Positions 46,405 to 54,360 of a DNA stretch of 64,000 nucleotides are shown here, piece by piece (position 1 is the first letter of the stretch; the number at the start of each line of letters is the position of its first letter). Source of the DNA: Ignatzschineria cameli. GTDB taxonomy: Bacteria > Pseudomonadota > Gammaproteobacteria > Cardiobacteriales > Wohlfahrtiimonadaceae. The stretch is from NCBI RefSeq assembly GCF_003121895.1, contig NZ_QEWW01000002.1, positions 62,001 through 126,000 on the forward strand. Direction: 5' to 3'. The notes beneath the pieces are model-generated. The model ran no database searches. It worked only from the letters and a program-made list of their open reading frames with translations, and had not been told where the DNA came from. Both the position numbers and the translations under genes were made by a program.

Positions 46405-46440
46405 AATAGAAAGCCTAATAGAAAGGCTAATAGAAAGCCC
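46405..46440. repeat. 12-bp tandem repeat, three copies
   Basis: AATAGAAAGCCT, AATAGAAAGGCT and AATAGAAAGCCC (period 12) lie just after a GGGCCCTC/GAGAGAGCCC imperfect hairpin that follows the lipoprotein gene. Confidence 0.9.
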
Positions 46441-46627
46441 GATATAACGCTTGAGCATCTCTTAGGGAGAGATCATAAGAAGAGATTACCATTATCCTCA
46501 ATAACCCTTATAATAGAGAGATTAAGCATCCTTTTAGAGTATGATTATTCTCAGCGATATACCTCTATTTTGGGATGATCAATTTATATTTATGCTATTC
46601 ATTTTTAATAACTAAGGTAGTTACGCA

Positions 46628-47602
46628 ATGTCAATAGAAGCTGTTCAAGCGCTTGCAAAGAGAGATTTTACCGCTGTTAATCAGAAGATATTAACGGCGC
46701 TTCATTCAGATGTCGTCCTGATCAATCAAGTCGGACAATATATTGTCTCATCTGGCGGCAAACGTTTACGGCCCTTGATTACGCTTCTTGCTGCGCGTGC
46801 TGCGGGATATGAGGGAGAAGGGCATATCACTGCGGCTGCCTTGATTGAATTTATTCATACGGCAACGCTTCTTCATGATGATGTCGTTGATCACTCCGAT
46901 ATGCGTCGCGGTCGAGAGACCGCTAATGAGTTGTGGGGAAATGAGGCAGCGGTCCTTGTAGGCGACTTTATCTATACTCGCTCTTTCCAGATGATGGTCA
47001 GTCTCGATTCGATGCCTATTATGCGGATTCTCTCTGATGCGACAAATGTGATTGCAGAAGGGGAGGTGATGCAGTTGATGAATATTGGTGATCCCGATAC
47101 CACCGAAGAGAATTATATGAATGTCATCTACTCTAAGACAGCGCGTCTTTTTGAAGCTGCCGGGGCAGTTGCCGGAATCCTAACGCGAGAAGCGGGAGGC
47201 GATGATTTTGAAAAAGAGCTGGCAACTTACGGCATGTATCTAGGGACAGCGTTTCAATTGATTGATGATATCTTAGACTACACCGCAACGGCTGCAGAGA
47301 TGGGTAAAAATACCGGGGATGATCTTGCAGAAGGAAAACCGACGCTCCCCTTGATCTATGCGATGCGTGCAGGGACGGAAGAAGATGCAGCCTTAATTCA
47401 AGATGCACTTGTCAACGCCGATATCTCAAAATTAGATGCTATTTTAGCGGTGATTGAGAAGACAAAATCGCTCGATTACACACATCAAGTAGCAGTTGCG
47501 CAAGCAAAACTTGCGATTGAAGCATTGCGCCGTCTACCGGAATCTCCTTATAAAGAAGCGCTGAAAACATTGGCAAATTATGCTGTAGAGCGGAAATTTT
47601 AG
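46628..47602 (+). CDS. ispB: Octaprenyl diphosphate synthase
   Basis: IspB elongates farnesyl diphosphate to the side chain of ubiquinone. The 324-residue protein (E. coli 323) has GGKRLRPLITLLAAR, the first Asp-rich motif LLHDDVVDHSDMRRG (~80-95), GDFIYTRSFQMMV, GEVMQLMNIGD and the second motif QLIDDILDYTA near residue 213. Chain length is inferred from its close likeness to IspB; other prenyl synthases share the motifs. AAGG precedes the ATG. It is monocistronic. Confidence 0.94.
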   Translation: MSIEAVQALAKRDFTAVNQKILTALHSDVVLINQVGQYIVSSGGKRLRPLITLLAARAAGYEGEGHITAAALIEFIHTATLLHDDVVDHSDMRRGRETANELWGNEAAVLVGDFIYTRSFQMMVSLDSMPIMRILSDATNVIAEGEVMQLMNIGDPDTTEENYMNVIYSKTARLFEAAGAVAGILTREAGGDDFEKELATYGMYLGTAFQLIDDILDYTATAAEMGKNTGDDLAEGKPTLPLIYAMRAGTEEDAALIQDALVNADISKLDAILAVIEKTKSLDYTHQVAVAQAKLAIEALRRLPESPYKEALKTLANYAVERKF

Positions 47603-47636
47603 AGAGCGTCTTTATCAAGAGTGATCGAAGTTGAAG

Positions 47637-47661
47637 AAAGGATGGCAACATCCTTTTTTTA
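47637..47661 (+). terminator. Intrinsic terminator after ispB
   Basis: AAAGGATG pairs perfectly with CATCCTTT around a GCAA tetraloop, then T's. Confidence 0.92.
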
Positions 47662-47720
47662 TTGTCTTCTTATTGTCTTCTTATTGTCTTTTTTATTGTT
47701 TTTTATTGTTTTTTATTGCT
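47659..47720. repeat. 11-bp tandem repeat after ispB
   Basis: TTATTGTCTTC twice exactly, then TTATTGTCTTT, decaying into TTTTATTGTTT units. Confidence 0.88.
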
Positions 47721-47815
47721 TCTATTATCGTCGCTATTTTTTAACGTCTCAATTTATAAAGTGAGATAATGGAATAATGGGTTATATCGATAACAGTTAA
47801 CAAGAGGAGTTGCAG

Positions 47816-48940
47816 ATGAGTGAAGTAGTGAGTGAAAAGAGAGGAACGCGGCATAAGGAGTATGCGCTCCTATTGGCAATTATCGTCATTGCATTTGATC
47901 TCTTTTTTGGAAGTACGAAATCCACCCCCTTTTTGATCTTAATTAATCTCATCTCATTAGTGGCTATTCTCTATAGTGCTTTTAGTGTGGTGCGTCATGC
48001 AGATATCTTTGCCCATCGCTTAGGAGAACCTTATGGTTCGTTGATCTTGAGTCTTTCAGTTGTGATCTTAGAGGTAAGCTTAATTACGGCGGTGATGTCA
48101 TCAAGCCCTGGTGTTGGGGAGAATGGGGTCGATCCTTATGCCACATTGATGCGAGATACGCTCTATTCATTGATTATGTTAGTAATTAGTGGTTTTGTGG
48201 GGATTTCGCTACTTTTAGGGGGGCGAAAGTTTAAGACACAACATGTCAATTTAGGTGGGGTGACGCAATATACAACAGCGATTATCCCACTGGTTCTAGT
48301 GGTTTTGATTCTACCAAGCTTTATGCCGGGTGGAACCTTTAGCAAAGGACAATTAATTGTTGTAGCATTTCTTTCAGCTGTTCTTTACGCTGTTTTCCTT
48401 GTGATTCAGACAAGAACTCATCAGAGCCTCTTTATCTATGATCATGAAGATCAGGATGAGAATCATGAAGGGATTCCCTCTCCACATTCCAATCTTTGGC
48501 ATGGTATCTGGTTGGTGATTCATCTGATCTCGGTGGTTGCGATTACTAAGGTAGATTCAGCTCCTTTAGAATCTTTGCTTGATAATCTCAATGCGCCGAA
48601 AGCTTTAACAGGGTTGATTGTCGCGATTTTGATCTTTGCGCCGGAAGGATTAGGGGCGATGCGAGCAGTCTTGAATAATAAGTTACAACGCGCAGTTAAT
48701 ATGTATTTCGGTTCTGTTTTAGCAACAATCTCTCTAACCGTTCCTGCGGTTGTTATTATCTCTCTCTTAACAGGGCATCAGATTATTTTAGGTCTGCCCA
48801 TTACCGATGTTGTGCTATTAGCGGGACTATTTGTACTCTGCCAGGCAACATTTGATAGTGGCCGAACCAATAAGGTGGATGGTGTTGCTCATCTTGTCAT
48901 TTTTGGCGCATTTTTAATGTTGCTATTAGGCGGTGAATAG
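47816..48940 (+). CDS. chaA: Calcium/sodium:proton antiporter (ChaA)
   Basis: A 374-residue inner-membrane cation/H+ antiporter of the CaCA superfamily with about 11 membrane segments. The two alpha repeats are visible: GSLILSLSVVILEVSLI (~73-90, acidic Glu) and IFAPEGLGAMRAVLNNKLQRAVNMYFGSVLA (second Glu). An acidic, His-containing cytosolic loop (HDHEDQDENHE-like, ~205-215) separates the halves, as in E. coli ChaA (366 residues). ATG 47816 has GAGGAG; the in-frame TTG 47810 overlaps that site. Confidence 0.94.
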   Translation: MSEVVSEKRGTRHKEYALLLAIIVIAFDLFFGSTKSTPFLILINLISLVAILYSAFSVVRHADIFAHRLGEPYGSLILSLSVVILEVSLITAVMSSSPGVGENGVDPYATLMRDTLYSLIMLVISGFVGISLLLGGRKFKTQHVNLGGVTQYTTAIIPLVLVVLILPSFMPGGTFSKGQLIVVAFLSAVLYAVFLVIQTRTHQSLFIYDHEDQDENHEGIPSPHSNLWHGIWLVIHLISVVAITKVDSAPLESLLDNLNAPKALTGLIVAILIFAPEGLGAMRAVLNNKLQRAVNMYFGSVLATISLTVPAVVIISLLTGHQIILGLPITDVVLLAGLFVLCQATFDSGRTNKVDGVAHLVIFGAFLMLLLGGE

Positions 48941-48989
48941 AGAACAATGTTCAAATCGATCCCGCTCTATAGAGTAGAGAGTTAGGAAT

Positions 48990-49025
48990 ATGGAAAGGCA
49001 TCATCAATTGAAGGTGCCTTTTTGC
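48990..49025 (+). terminator. Intrinsic terminator after chaA
   Basis: AAAGGCATC pairs with GGTGCCTTT (one G-T pair) around a short AT-rich loop, followed by T's. Confidence 0.8.
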
Positions 49026-49086
49026 TATCTGAAGTAAGAAGATTTGAGTGCTGCCGGAGAGAACGATCATGCTCTTTTAATAATCG

Positions 49087-49656
49087 CATGCCGGCAGATC
49101 GGCATTTTAATGTCGAGATTATCAGAGTAATGGTTGAGAGATTAAAGTTGAGAGATTAAACGATCGCTCATCTGCGAGAGCGTGATCTTTCTGGTGTTGC
49201 AAGCATTCCCTCCCGCTATGAGTCAGCTTCTGTTGATACAAATGAAAGATCCTTCATCGCCGGGAAGCATGCCGGCAGATCGGCATTTTAATGTCGAGAT
49301 TATCAGAGTAATGGTTGAGAGATTAAAGTTGAGGGATTAAACGATCGCTCATCTGCGGGCGCGTGATCTTTCTGGTGTTGCAAGCATTCCCTCCCGCCAT
49401 GAGTCAGCTTCTGTTGATACAAATAAAAGATCCTTCATCGCCGGGAAGCATGCTGGCAGATCGGCATTTTAATGCCGAGATTATCAGAGTAATGGTTGAG
49501 AGATTAAAGTTGAGGGATTAAAGTTGAGGGATTAAACGATCGCTCATCTGCGGGCGCGTGATCTTTCTGGTGTTGCAAGCATTCCCTCCCGCTATGAGTC
49601 AGCTTCTGTTGATACAAATAAAAGATCCTTCATCGCCGGGAGCATGCCGGCAGATT
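49087..49656. repeat. 181-bp tandem repeat array, three copies plus a partial fourth
   Basis: Copies start at CATGCCGGCAGATCGGCATT at 49087, 49268 and 49449 (the last with one change), exactly 181 bases apart. A 14-base remnant of a fourth begins at 49643. Copy 3 is 194 bases: it has one extra GTTGAGGGATTAAA sub-unit (three against two) and lacks one base near its end. Differences are few and scattered. Each copy has a CGATCGCTC...GAGCGTGATC-type hairpin, perfect only in copy 1. Frames across the copies are short and differ by amino-acid-changing substitutions, so it looks noncoding. Confidence 0.95.
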
Positions 49657-49699
49657 GCTGTTTTCATTGTTGAGAGGAGGGGAGCTATATTTGATAAAT

Positions 49700-49737
49700 T
49701 AAAAAGAGCGTTGCGGTTATGATTCCGTAACGCTCTA
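49700..49737 (-). terminator. Intrinsic terminator of the AGCS symporter gene
   Basis: On the minus strand AGAGCGTTACGG pairs with CCGCAACGCTCT (one mismatch) and is followed by TTTTT. Confidence 0.9.
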
Positions 49738-49792
49738 CTTTTCTGTTTTCTACTGATTTTTAAATAGATTTCATCTATTTGTTAAATGCTCT

Positions 49793-51346
49793 TTAAAGAT
49801 CTGATGGAAGGGGTTTTCTCCTAATGGGTGCCTCATGTTTGTAACGGTCTTCTAATCGATCAGCAATCGTATGAGGTTTTGAGCCACCATTGTAGGTATT
49901 GCCTTCCTCATACTTTTTACTGATTTCACGCCATAGATCTGCATTCTTAACGCCGGCAATATCAGGATTAAAGATGGGGTCTTTTCCTTCCCGCTTTTGG
50001 CGCTCATAATCTTTAAAGGTGCGATAGAGTGGTTTTGAGAGAAGGATAATTCCCACAAGATTGAGGTAACTCATACTACCGAAGCCAATATCTCCAAATC
50101 CCCACATTAAATCGACCGATTCAATACTGCCGAAGAACATTGTGAGAAGGAAGATAAATTTTAATAAGAGTGTTAAAAGGGGATATTTAATCTTACGATC
50201 TAAGAAGATCATCGCCGTCTCGGCAATATAGTAGTAGGCCATTAATGTGGTAAAGGCGAAGAGGAAGATTGCAATTGCGACAAATCCAGCGCCGGCATTA
50301 GGAAAGACACTTGATACCGCCATTTGAGACCAAGCACTTCCTGCTCTGATACCGGGGATATTCTCAACGAGAGCTTCACCGCCGGGAGGTATGACATTAT
50401 ACATGCCGGTAATTAAGATCATTAATCCTGTTGCAACACAGACAATGACGGTATCGATATAGATTGAAAACCCTTGAATTAATCCCTGTTTAACAGGATG
50501 ACTCACTTCAGCTGCGGCTGAGCTAAAAGTTGCCTCTCCGGCACCAGCCATACTTGAGAAGACCGCGCGCCTTACACCCCAAGCAACCGCTAAGCCCACA
50601 ATACCCCCAAAGATCGCATCCATCCCAAATGCACTCGAGATAATCAGTTTAAACATCGCCGGGACTTGTGTAATATTCGCCCCTAAGATCACAAACATTA
50701 AGATGATATAGAGAAGCGCCATGATGGGAATAATCTTATCGGCATAATTCGCAATACGTTTAACACCCCCAAAGATGAGATAAGCCATTGCGATAGTTAT
50801 AACAATGCCTGTTAAAACGGGCGGGATATTAAATGCAGTATTAAAAGAATCGGCAATAGTATTTGATTGGATTCCCGGCACTAAGAAACCATATGAGATA
50901 CAGATCACGACCGCCATTAAAATAGCAAAAGGTTTCCAGCCAAGACCTCGCTCAATGTAGTAGGGTGCGCCACCACGATATTGCCCATCTACTTTCTGTT
51001 TATAGATCTGTGAAAGGGTTGATTCGGCAAAAGCGCTTGCGCCACCTAATAGCCCCATTACTGCCATCCAGAAGATTGCGCCTGGACCACCGGCAGCGAT
51101 TGCAGTGGCAACGCCGGCAATATTACCGACACCTACTCGACTTGAGAGCGCTAGACAGAAGGCCTGAAATGAAGAGATCCCTTCTTGAGAGCTTTTTCCC
51201 TCTTTAAGAAGTTTGATCATCTCGATCAGATAACGAAATTGAACTCCTCGAGTGATAATTGTGAAATAGAGACCAGCTCCGAGAGAGAGTGCAACAAGTG
51301 CATTTCCCCAGATATAGCCTACCAATGTATCAACGATGCTTTGCAT
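49793..51346 (-). CDS. AGCS-family sodium:alanine/glycine symporter
   Basis: A 517-residue inner-membrane Na+/amino-acid symporter with about 11 membrane segments. The family is recognised by GAGLYFTIITRGVQFRYLI, LSSRVGVGNIAGVATAIAAGGPGAIFWM, and SSMAGAGEATFSSAAAEVSHPVKQG. The C-terminal ~60 residues are charged and cytosolic. GGAGG precedes the ATG. It is downstream of the hydroxyproline genes in the same direction, so it may import proline-like or other small amino acids; classical members take alanine or glycine. No glycine riboswitch is seen upstream. Confidence 0.92.
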   Translation of the reverse strand: MQSIVDTLVGYIWGNALVALSLGAGLYFTIITRGVQFRYLIEMIKLLKEGKSSQEGISSFQAFCLALSSRVGVGNIAGVATAIAAGGPGAIFWMAVMGLLGGASAFAESTLSQIYKQKVDGQYRGGAPYYIERGLGWKPFAILMAVVICISYGFLVPGIQSNTIADSFNTAFNIPPVLTGIVITIAMAYLIFGGVKRIANYADKIIPIMALLYIILMFVILGANITQVPAMFKLIISSAFGMDAIFGGIVGLAVAWGVRRAVFSSMAGAGEATFSSAAAEVSHPVKQGLIQGFSIYIDTVIVCVATGLMILITGMYNVIPPGGEALVENIPGIRAGSAWSQMAVSSVFPNAGAGFVAIAIFLFAFTTLMAYYYIAETAMIFLDRKIKYPLLTLLLKFIFLLTMFFGSIESVDLMWGFGDIGFGSMSYLNLVGIILLSKPLYRTFKDYERQKREGKDPIFNPDIAGVKNADLWREISKKYEEGNTYNGGSKPHTIADRLEDRYKHEAPIRRKPLPSDL

Positions 51347-51711
51347 AGTTTTATCCTCCGATGATATCGCCCTATTTTTATTGATGATCGATCTTATTTA
51401 ATGATTTGAATCTCTATTTTTTCTATTTTTATAGTGATCGATAGGGTCGAAATGTTTTTTTGTTTGGTAGTAATTCTTAGATATTCGATACAGTAACGTA
51501 TCGATGATTTGAATTGCTGACTTGAATTGCTGATTGGGATTGATGATTTTTAGTTGATTTATCGTTAATTGCTAAAGTAGTAATAGGGAAGAGGGGCAAG
51601 GGAGACCTTCTCCCTCTCCCTCTCTTCTGTTATTACAGTTATGCCAGTTATGCCCGTTATGTTAGTTATTACAGTGGCACTGATTAATGGATACTGATTA
51701 ATGGACAGTGA
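51347..51711. other. Spacer between the aldehyde dehydrogenase and the symporter
   Basis: 365 bases. Near the dehydrogenase end lie a purine/pyrimidine-biased AGAGGGGCAAGGGAGA/TCTCCCTCTCCCTCTCTT imperfect hairpin (51590-51630), a GTTATGCC(C/A)-type repeat and a 14-bp repeat that enters the dehydrogenase stop. No gene or riboswitch is recognised. Confidence 0.5.
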
Positions 51712-51720
51712 TTAATGCAT
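51681..51720. repeat. 14-bp tandem repeat overlapping a stop codon
   Basis: TGATTAATGGATAC, TGATTAATGGACAG and TGATTAATGCAT (period 14). The third unit includes the stop codon of the aldehyde dehydrogenase gene at 51712. Confidence 0.88.
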
Positions 51721-53193
51721 ATACCAGATCACTTTCTGTGCGGTATATTGTTCAAAGGCTTCTAAGCCATTATCTTTACCGCCAAAACCTGATTGTTTAA
51801 AACCTCCGAAAGGTGTAGTAATATCCCCCTCACTAAAGCCATTGACTGAGATGGTTCCTGCTTTAATCGCGGCAGCAACATGGAAAGCTCGCTTGATATT
51901 TTGGGTATAGAAAGAGGCAGCTAAACCATAGTGAGAGTCATTTGCGAGCGTGATCGCCTCTTCATCTGATTGGAAGCTCACAACGGCAAGAACAGGACCA
52001 AAGACCTCATTTTGAAAGAGGGTCATATCGGAGCGAACATTATCAAAAATTGTCGGTTCAACATACCAACCACTGCCTAAGTCGGAATGGATTTTACCGC
52101 CGGCAACGAGGTTGCCTCCCTCTTTTAGCGTGATATCGATAAAGGATTTGACTTTGTTAAAGTGCGCCTCTTCGATCATCGGCCCGATAGAGACAGAAGG
52201 ATCTAAAGGATTTCCTACTTTCCATTCAGAGAGTGCCGCAACTAACTTTTCTAAAACCTCCTCTTTAATCGATTCATGAAGAAGTAGGCGAGAGCCACAG
52301 CTACAGTTCTCACTCATATTCCAAAAGGCTGAGGCGAGAATATGGGGAATCGCGGCATCAATATCGGCATCTTCAAAGAGAATTTGAGGGCTTTTTCCAC
52401 CACATTCTAAGATGATCTCTTTGAGGTTGCTCTCAGCAGAGTATTTTAGAAAGTAACGGCCCACTTCGGTTGATCCCGTAAAGGAGACCACATCAACATC
52501 CATATGGCGACCGAGCGCCTCACCAACCTTTTCTCCTAATCCTAGAACAAGACTCAAAGCCCCCTCCGGGATGCCTGCTTCATATGCAAGTTCAACCATT
52601 CTAAAAGCACTGAGTGAGGTCAATTCTGCAGGTTTTACAATGACAGAATTTCCAGCAGTTAATGCCGGCGCCACTTTCCAAGCAAACATCTGCGCCGGGA
52701 AGTTCCATGGTAATACTGCACCGACAACGCCGATCGGTTCTCTAACAATAAGTCCTAACGTATCGCTATCTGTAGGGGCGACTTTTCCAAAGAGTTTATC
52801 GATTGCTTCAGCATACCAGCGGAAAGTCTCAATCGTTGCTGGCATATCGGTGTTGAGACACTCTGTAATGGGCTTACCGGCATCAACCGCATCGAGTGCA
52901 GCAAGTTCCTCTTGATGCTTTTCAAGTAGATCGCAAAATCGTAACATCACCTCTTTACGCTCTGCCGGAGATTTTTTACTCCAGATTCCCGATTCAAAGG
53001 TGCTTCTTGCAACCTTGACGGCTGCATCGATATCGTTGGCATCGCCATCAGTAATGGTGCCAATGATATTTTTATCTATCGGAGAGATATTCTCCAAAAC
53101 GGCGTTATTAAGTGGATGACCGGCAATTCTATTTTGCGCAATAAGCGCGCCTTTTTGGGCTTGCTCAAAGATCTCTTCTTTTTTTCTAATCAT
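51712..53193 (-). CDS. Aldehyde dehydrogenase (PuuC-like; likely 2-oxoglutarate semialdehyde dehydrogenase)
   Basis: A 493-residue NAD(P)+-dependent aldehyde dehydrogenase. Motifs: AVLPWNFPAQMFAWKVAPAL, SFTGSTEVGRYF, ILECGGKSPQILFED with the general-base Glu, and the catalytic Cys in MSENCSCGSR. Overall it resembles PuuC-type enzymes. Its place downstream of hydroxyproline epimerase, oxidase and deaminase genes argues that it performs the last step of that pathway, 2-oxoglutarate semialdehyde to 2-oxoglutarate; gamma-glutamyl-aminobutyraldehyde is the alternative. ATG 53193 has AAGGAG; a longer in-frame start at 53394 crosses repeat-like DNA. Confidence 0.88.
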   Translation of the reverse strand: MIRKKEEIFEQAQKGALIAQNRIAGHPLNNAVLENISPIDKNIIGTITDGDANDIDAAVKVARSTFESGIWSKKSPAERKEVMLRFCDLLEKHQEELAALDAVDAGKPITECLNTDMPATIETFRWYAEAIDKLFGKVAPTDSDTLGLIVREPIGVVGAVLPWNFPAQMFAWKVAPALTAGNSVIVKPAELTSLSAFRMVELAYEAGIPEGALSLVLGLGEKVGEALGRHMDVDVVSFTGSTEVGRYFLKYSAESNLKEIILECGGKSPQILFEDADIDAAIPHILASAFWNMSENCSCGSRLLLHESIKEEVLEKLVAALSEWKVGNPLDPSVSIGPMIEEAHFNKVKSFIDITLKEGGNLVAGGKIHSDLGSGWYVEPTIFDNVRSDMTLFQNEVFGPVLAVVSFQSDEEAITLANDSHYGLAASFYTQNIKRAFHVAAAIKAGTISVNGFSEGDITTPFGGFKQSGFGGKDNGLEAFEQYTAQKVIWYMH

Positions 53194-53419
53194 CAATATT
53201 CTCCTTAAATTTATCTGAATCTCTATTTGCGACTCACGATTCACGATTTGTGATTCACTATTTTCTTCTGTCGTACGTTTCGCTCTTATCTTGTTAAAAG
53301 TGAAGCGTTTCAGAAAAAAGGGAGAATTAGTATCATGAGATCTTCGACAATAATCAATGGAAAATCGCATCGATCCTGTTTGATTACTCATCATTTTCTC
53401 CCTTTTGTATCTGCTCCTT

Positions 53420-54283
53420 TTAGCGGAAGAATGCTAAGAAGGCATCGCGCTCCTCATCAGAGAGATCAGATAAGGGGAGTCTTACTTTTCCAACAGAGAG
53501 TGTTGCTTTTAGACAGCCCAATTTTGCTTTCTGATTATAGTTGCCTGACTCCATTGAATGGATCGCGGGGTAGATCTCTTTCATAATATTGCGTGCAAGA
53601 TCCCAATCCCCTTTCTGTGTGGCATTAAAGAGTGCAACCTGCTCTTCAGGGAAGACATTCCCCGCACCGGCGATCCAGCTTTGAGAACCCCAGAAGAAGA
53701 AGTCAACCGGCTGATCATCACAACCACAGACAATCTCAAAATCTTCAAAAGGGGTCTGAAGTAAGCGAAGCGCTCGGCTAAAATCACCGCTACTCTCCTT
53801 AAGGCCGATAATTTTTGGATTTTTCGCAAGATGGAGAACGCTCTCATATTCGATCTCAATTCCAACACGAGCCGGGAAGTTATACATAATGATAGGGATA
53901 TCAGTGGCGGCGGCAACTGTTTCATAATGGGCAATTAAACCGGCTTGATCCGGTAAGCTATAGGCAGGCGGCGCTAACATAAATGCTTCATATCCCAATG
54001 CAGCTGCCTCTTTTGCTCGCTTTACAGTGCCGGCAGTTGAAAGATCATTGATGCCTGCGATGAGTGTTACGCGCCCCTTAGCAACTTTCGCGACAGTGGA
54101 TAATACCGCCGCTCTCTCTTCCTCTGTTAAGGTGTAATACTCTCCCGTTGTGCCACAAGCGACAAGACCTGCAACCCCTTTTGCGATAAATTGTTCTGTT
54201 AACTGCTCTAAAGTTGCAATATCGAGGGAACCATCTTCTTTAAAAGGGGTGACTAAAGGAACGTAGATACCATGTAATTTCAT
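53420..54283 (-). CDS. DapA-family lyase, probable 1-pyrroline-4-hydroxy-2-carboxylate deaminase
   Basis: A 287-residue Schiff-base aldolase/lyase with a TIM barrel. It has GIYVPLVTPFKEDGSLD, VACGTTGEYYTLT near residue 45, the catalytic Tyr in IMYNFPARVG and the Schiff-base Lys in IIGLKESSGD near residue 162. The real DapA of lysine synthesis is unlikely, because the gene lies between hydroxyproline epimerase/oxidase and aldehyde dehydrogenase genes. There a family member deaminates and dehydrates pyrroline-4-hydroxy-2-carboxylate to 2-oxoglutarate semialdehyde. AGGAG precedes the ATG. Confidence 0.85.
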   Translation of the reverse strand: MKLHGIYVPLVTPFKEDGSLDIATLEQLTEQFIAKGVAGLVACGTTGEYYTLTEEERAAVLSTVAKVAKGRVTLIAGINDLSTAGTVKRAKEAAALGYEAFMLAPPAYSLPDQAGLIAHYETVAAATDIPIIMYNFPARVGIEIEYESVLHLAKNPKIIGLKESSGDFSRALRLLQTPFEDFEIVCGCDDQPVDFFFWGSQSWIAGAGNVFPEEQVALFNATQKGDWDLARNIMKEIYPAIHSMESGNYNQKAKLGCLKATLSVGKVRLPLSDLSDEERDAFLAFFR

Positions 54284-54333
54284 TATTCAATCTCCTATGA
54301 TTGGTCTATTAATCAGTTTTCTGATCTTTAATT

Positions 54334-54360
54334 GTTATTAAAGTTATTAAAGTTATTAAA
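54334..54360. repeat. 9-bp tandem repeat overlapping a stop codon
   Basis: GTTATTAAA three times exactly; the last copy contains the stop codon of the D-hydroxyproline oxidase gene (54356). Confidence 0.85.

Noticed and set aside
49087-49656. CRISPR array or repeated small protein in the 181-bp repeats
   Set aside because: There are no unique spacers between short repeats. The best short frame (about 40 codons, starting MSQLLLIQ) changes amino acids between copies and has no start signal.
51347-51711. Glycine riboswitch upstream of the alanine/glycine symporter
   Set aside because: Neither strand shows the conserved glycine-aptamer blocks; the region is mostly AT-rich spacer and micro-repeats.
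53420-54283. Biosynthetic dihydrodipicolinate synthase (dapA)
   Set aside because: The fold and catalytic Tyr and Lys fit the whole family, but the gene is embedded in a hydroxyproline cluster, so the catabolic deaminase is more likely.
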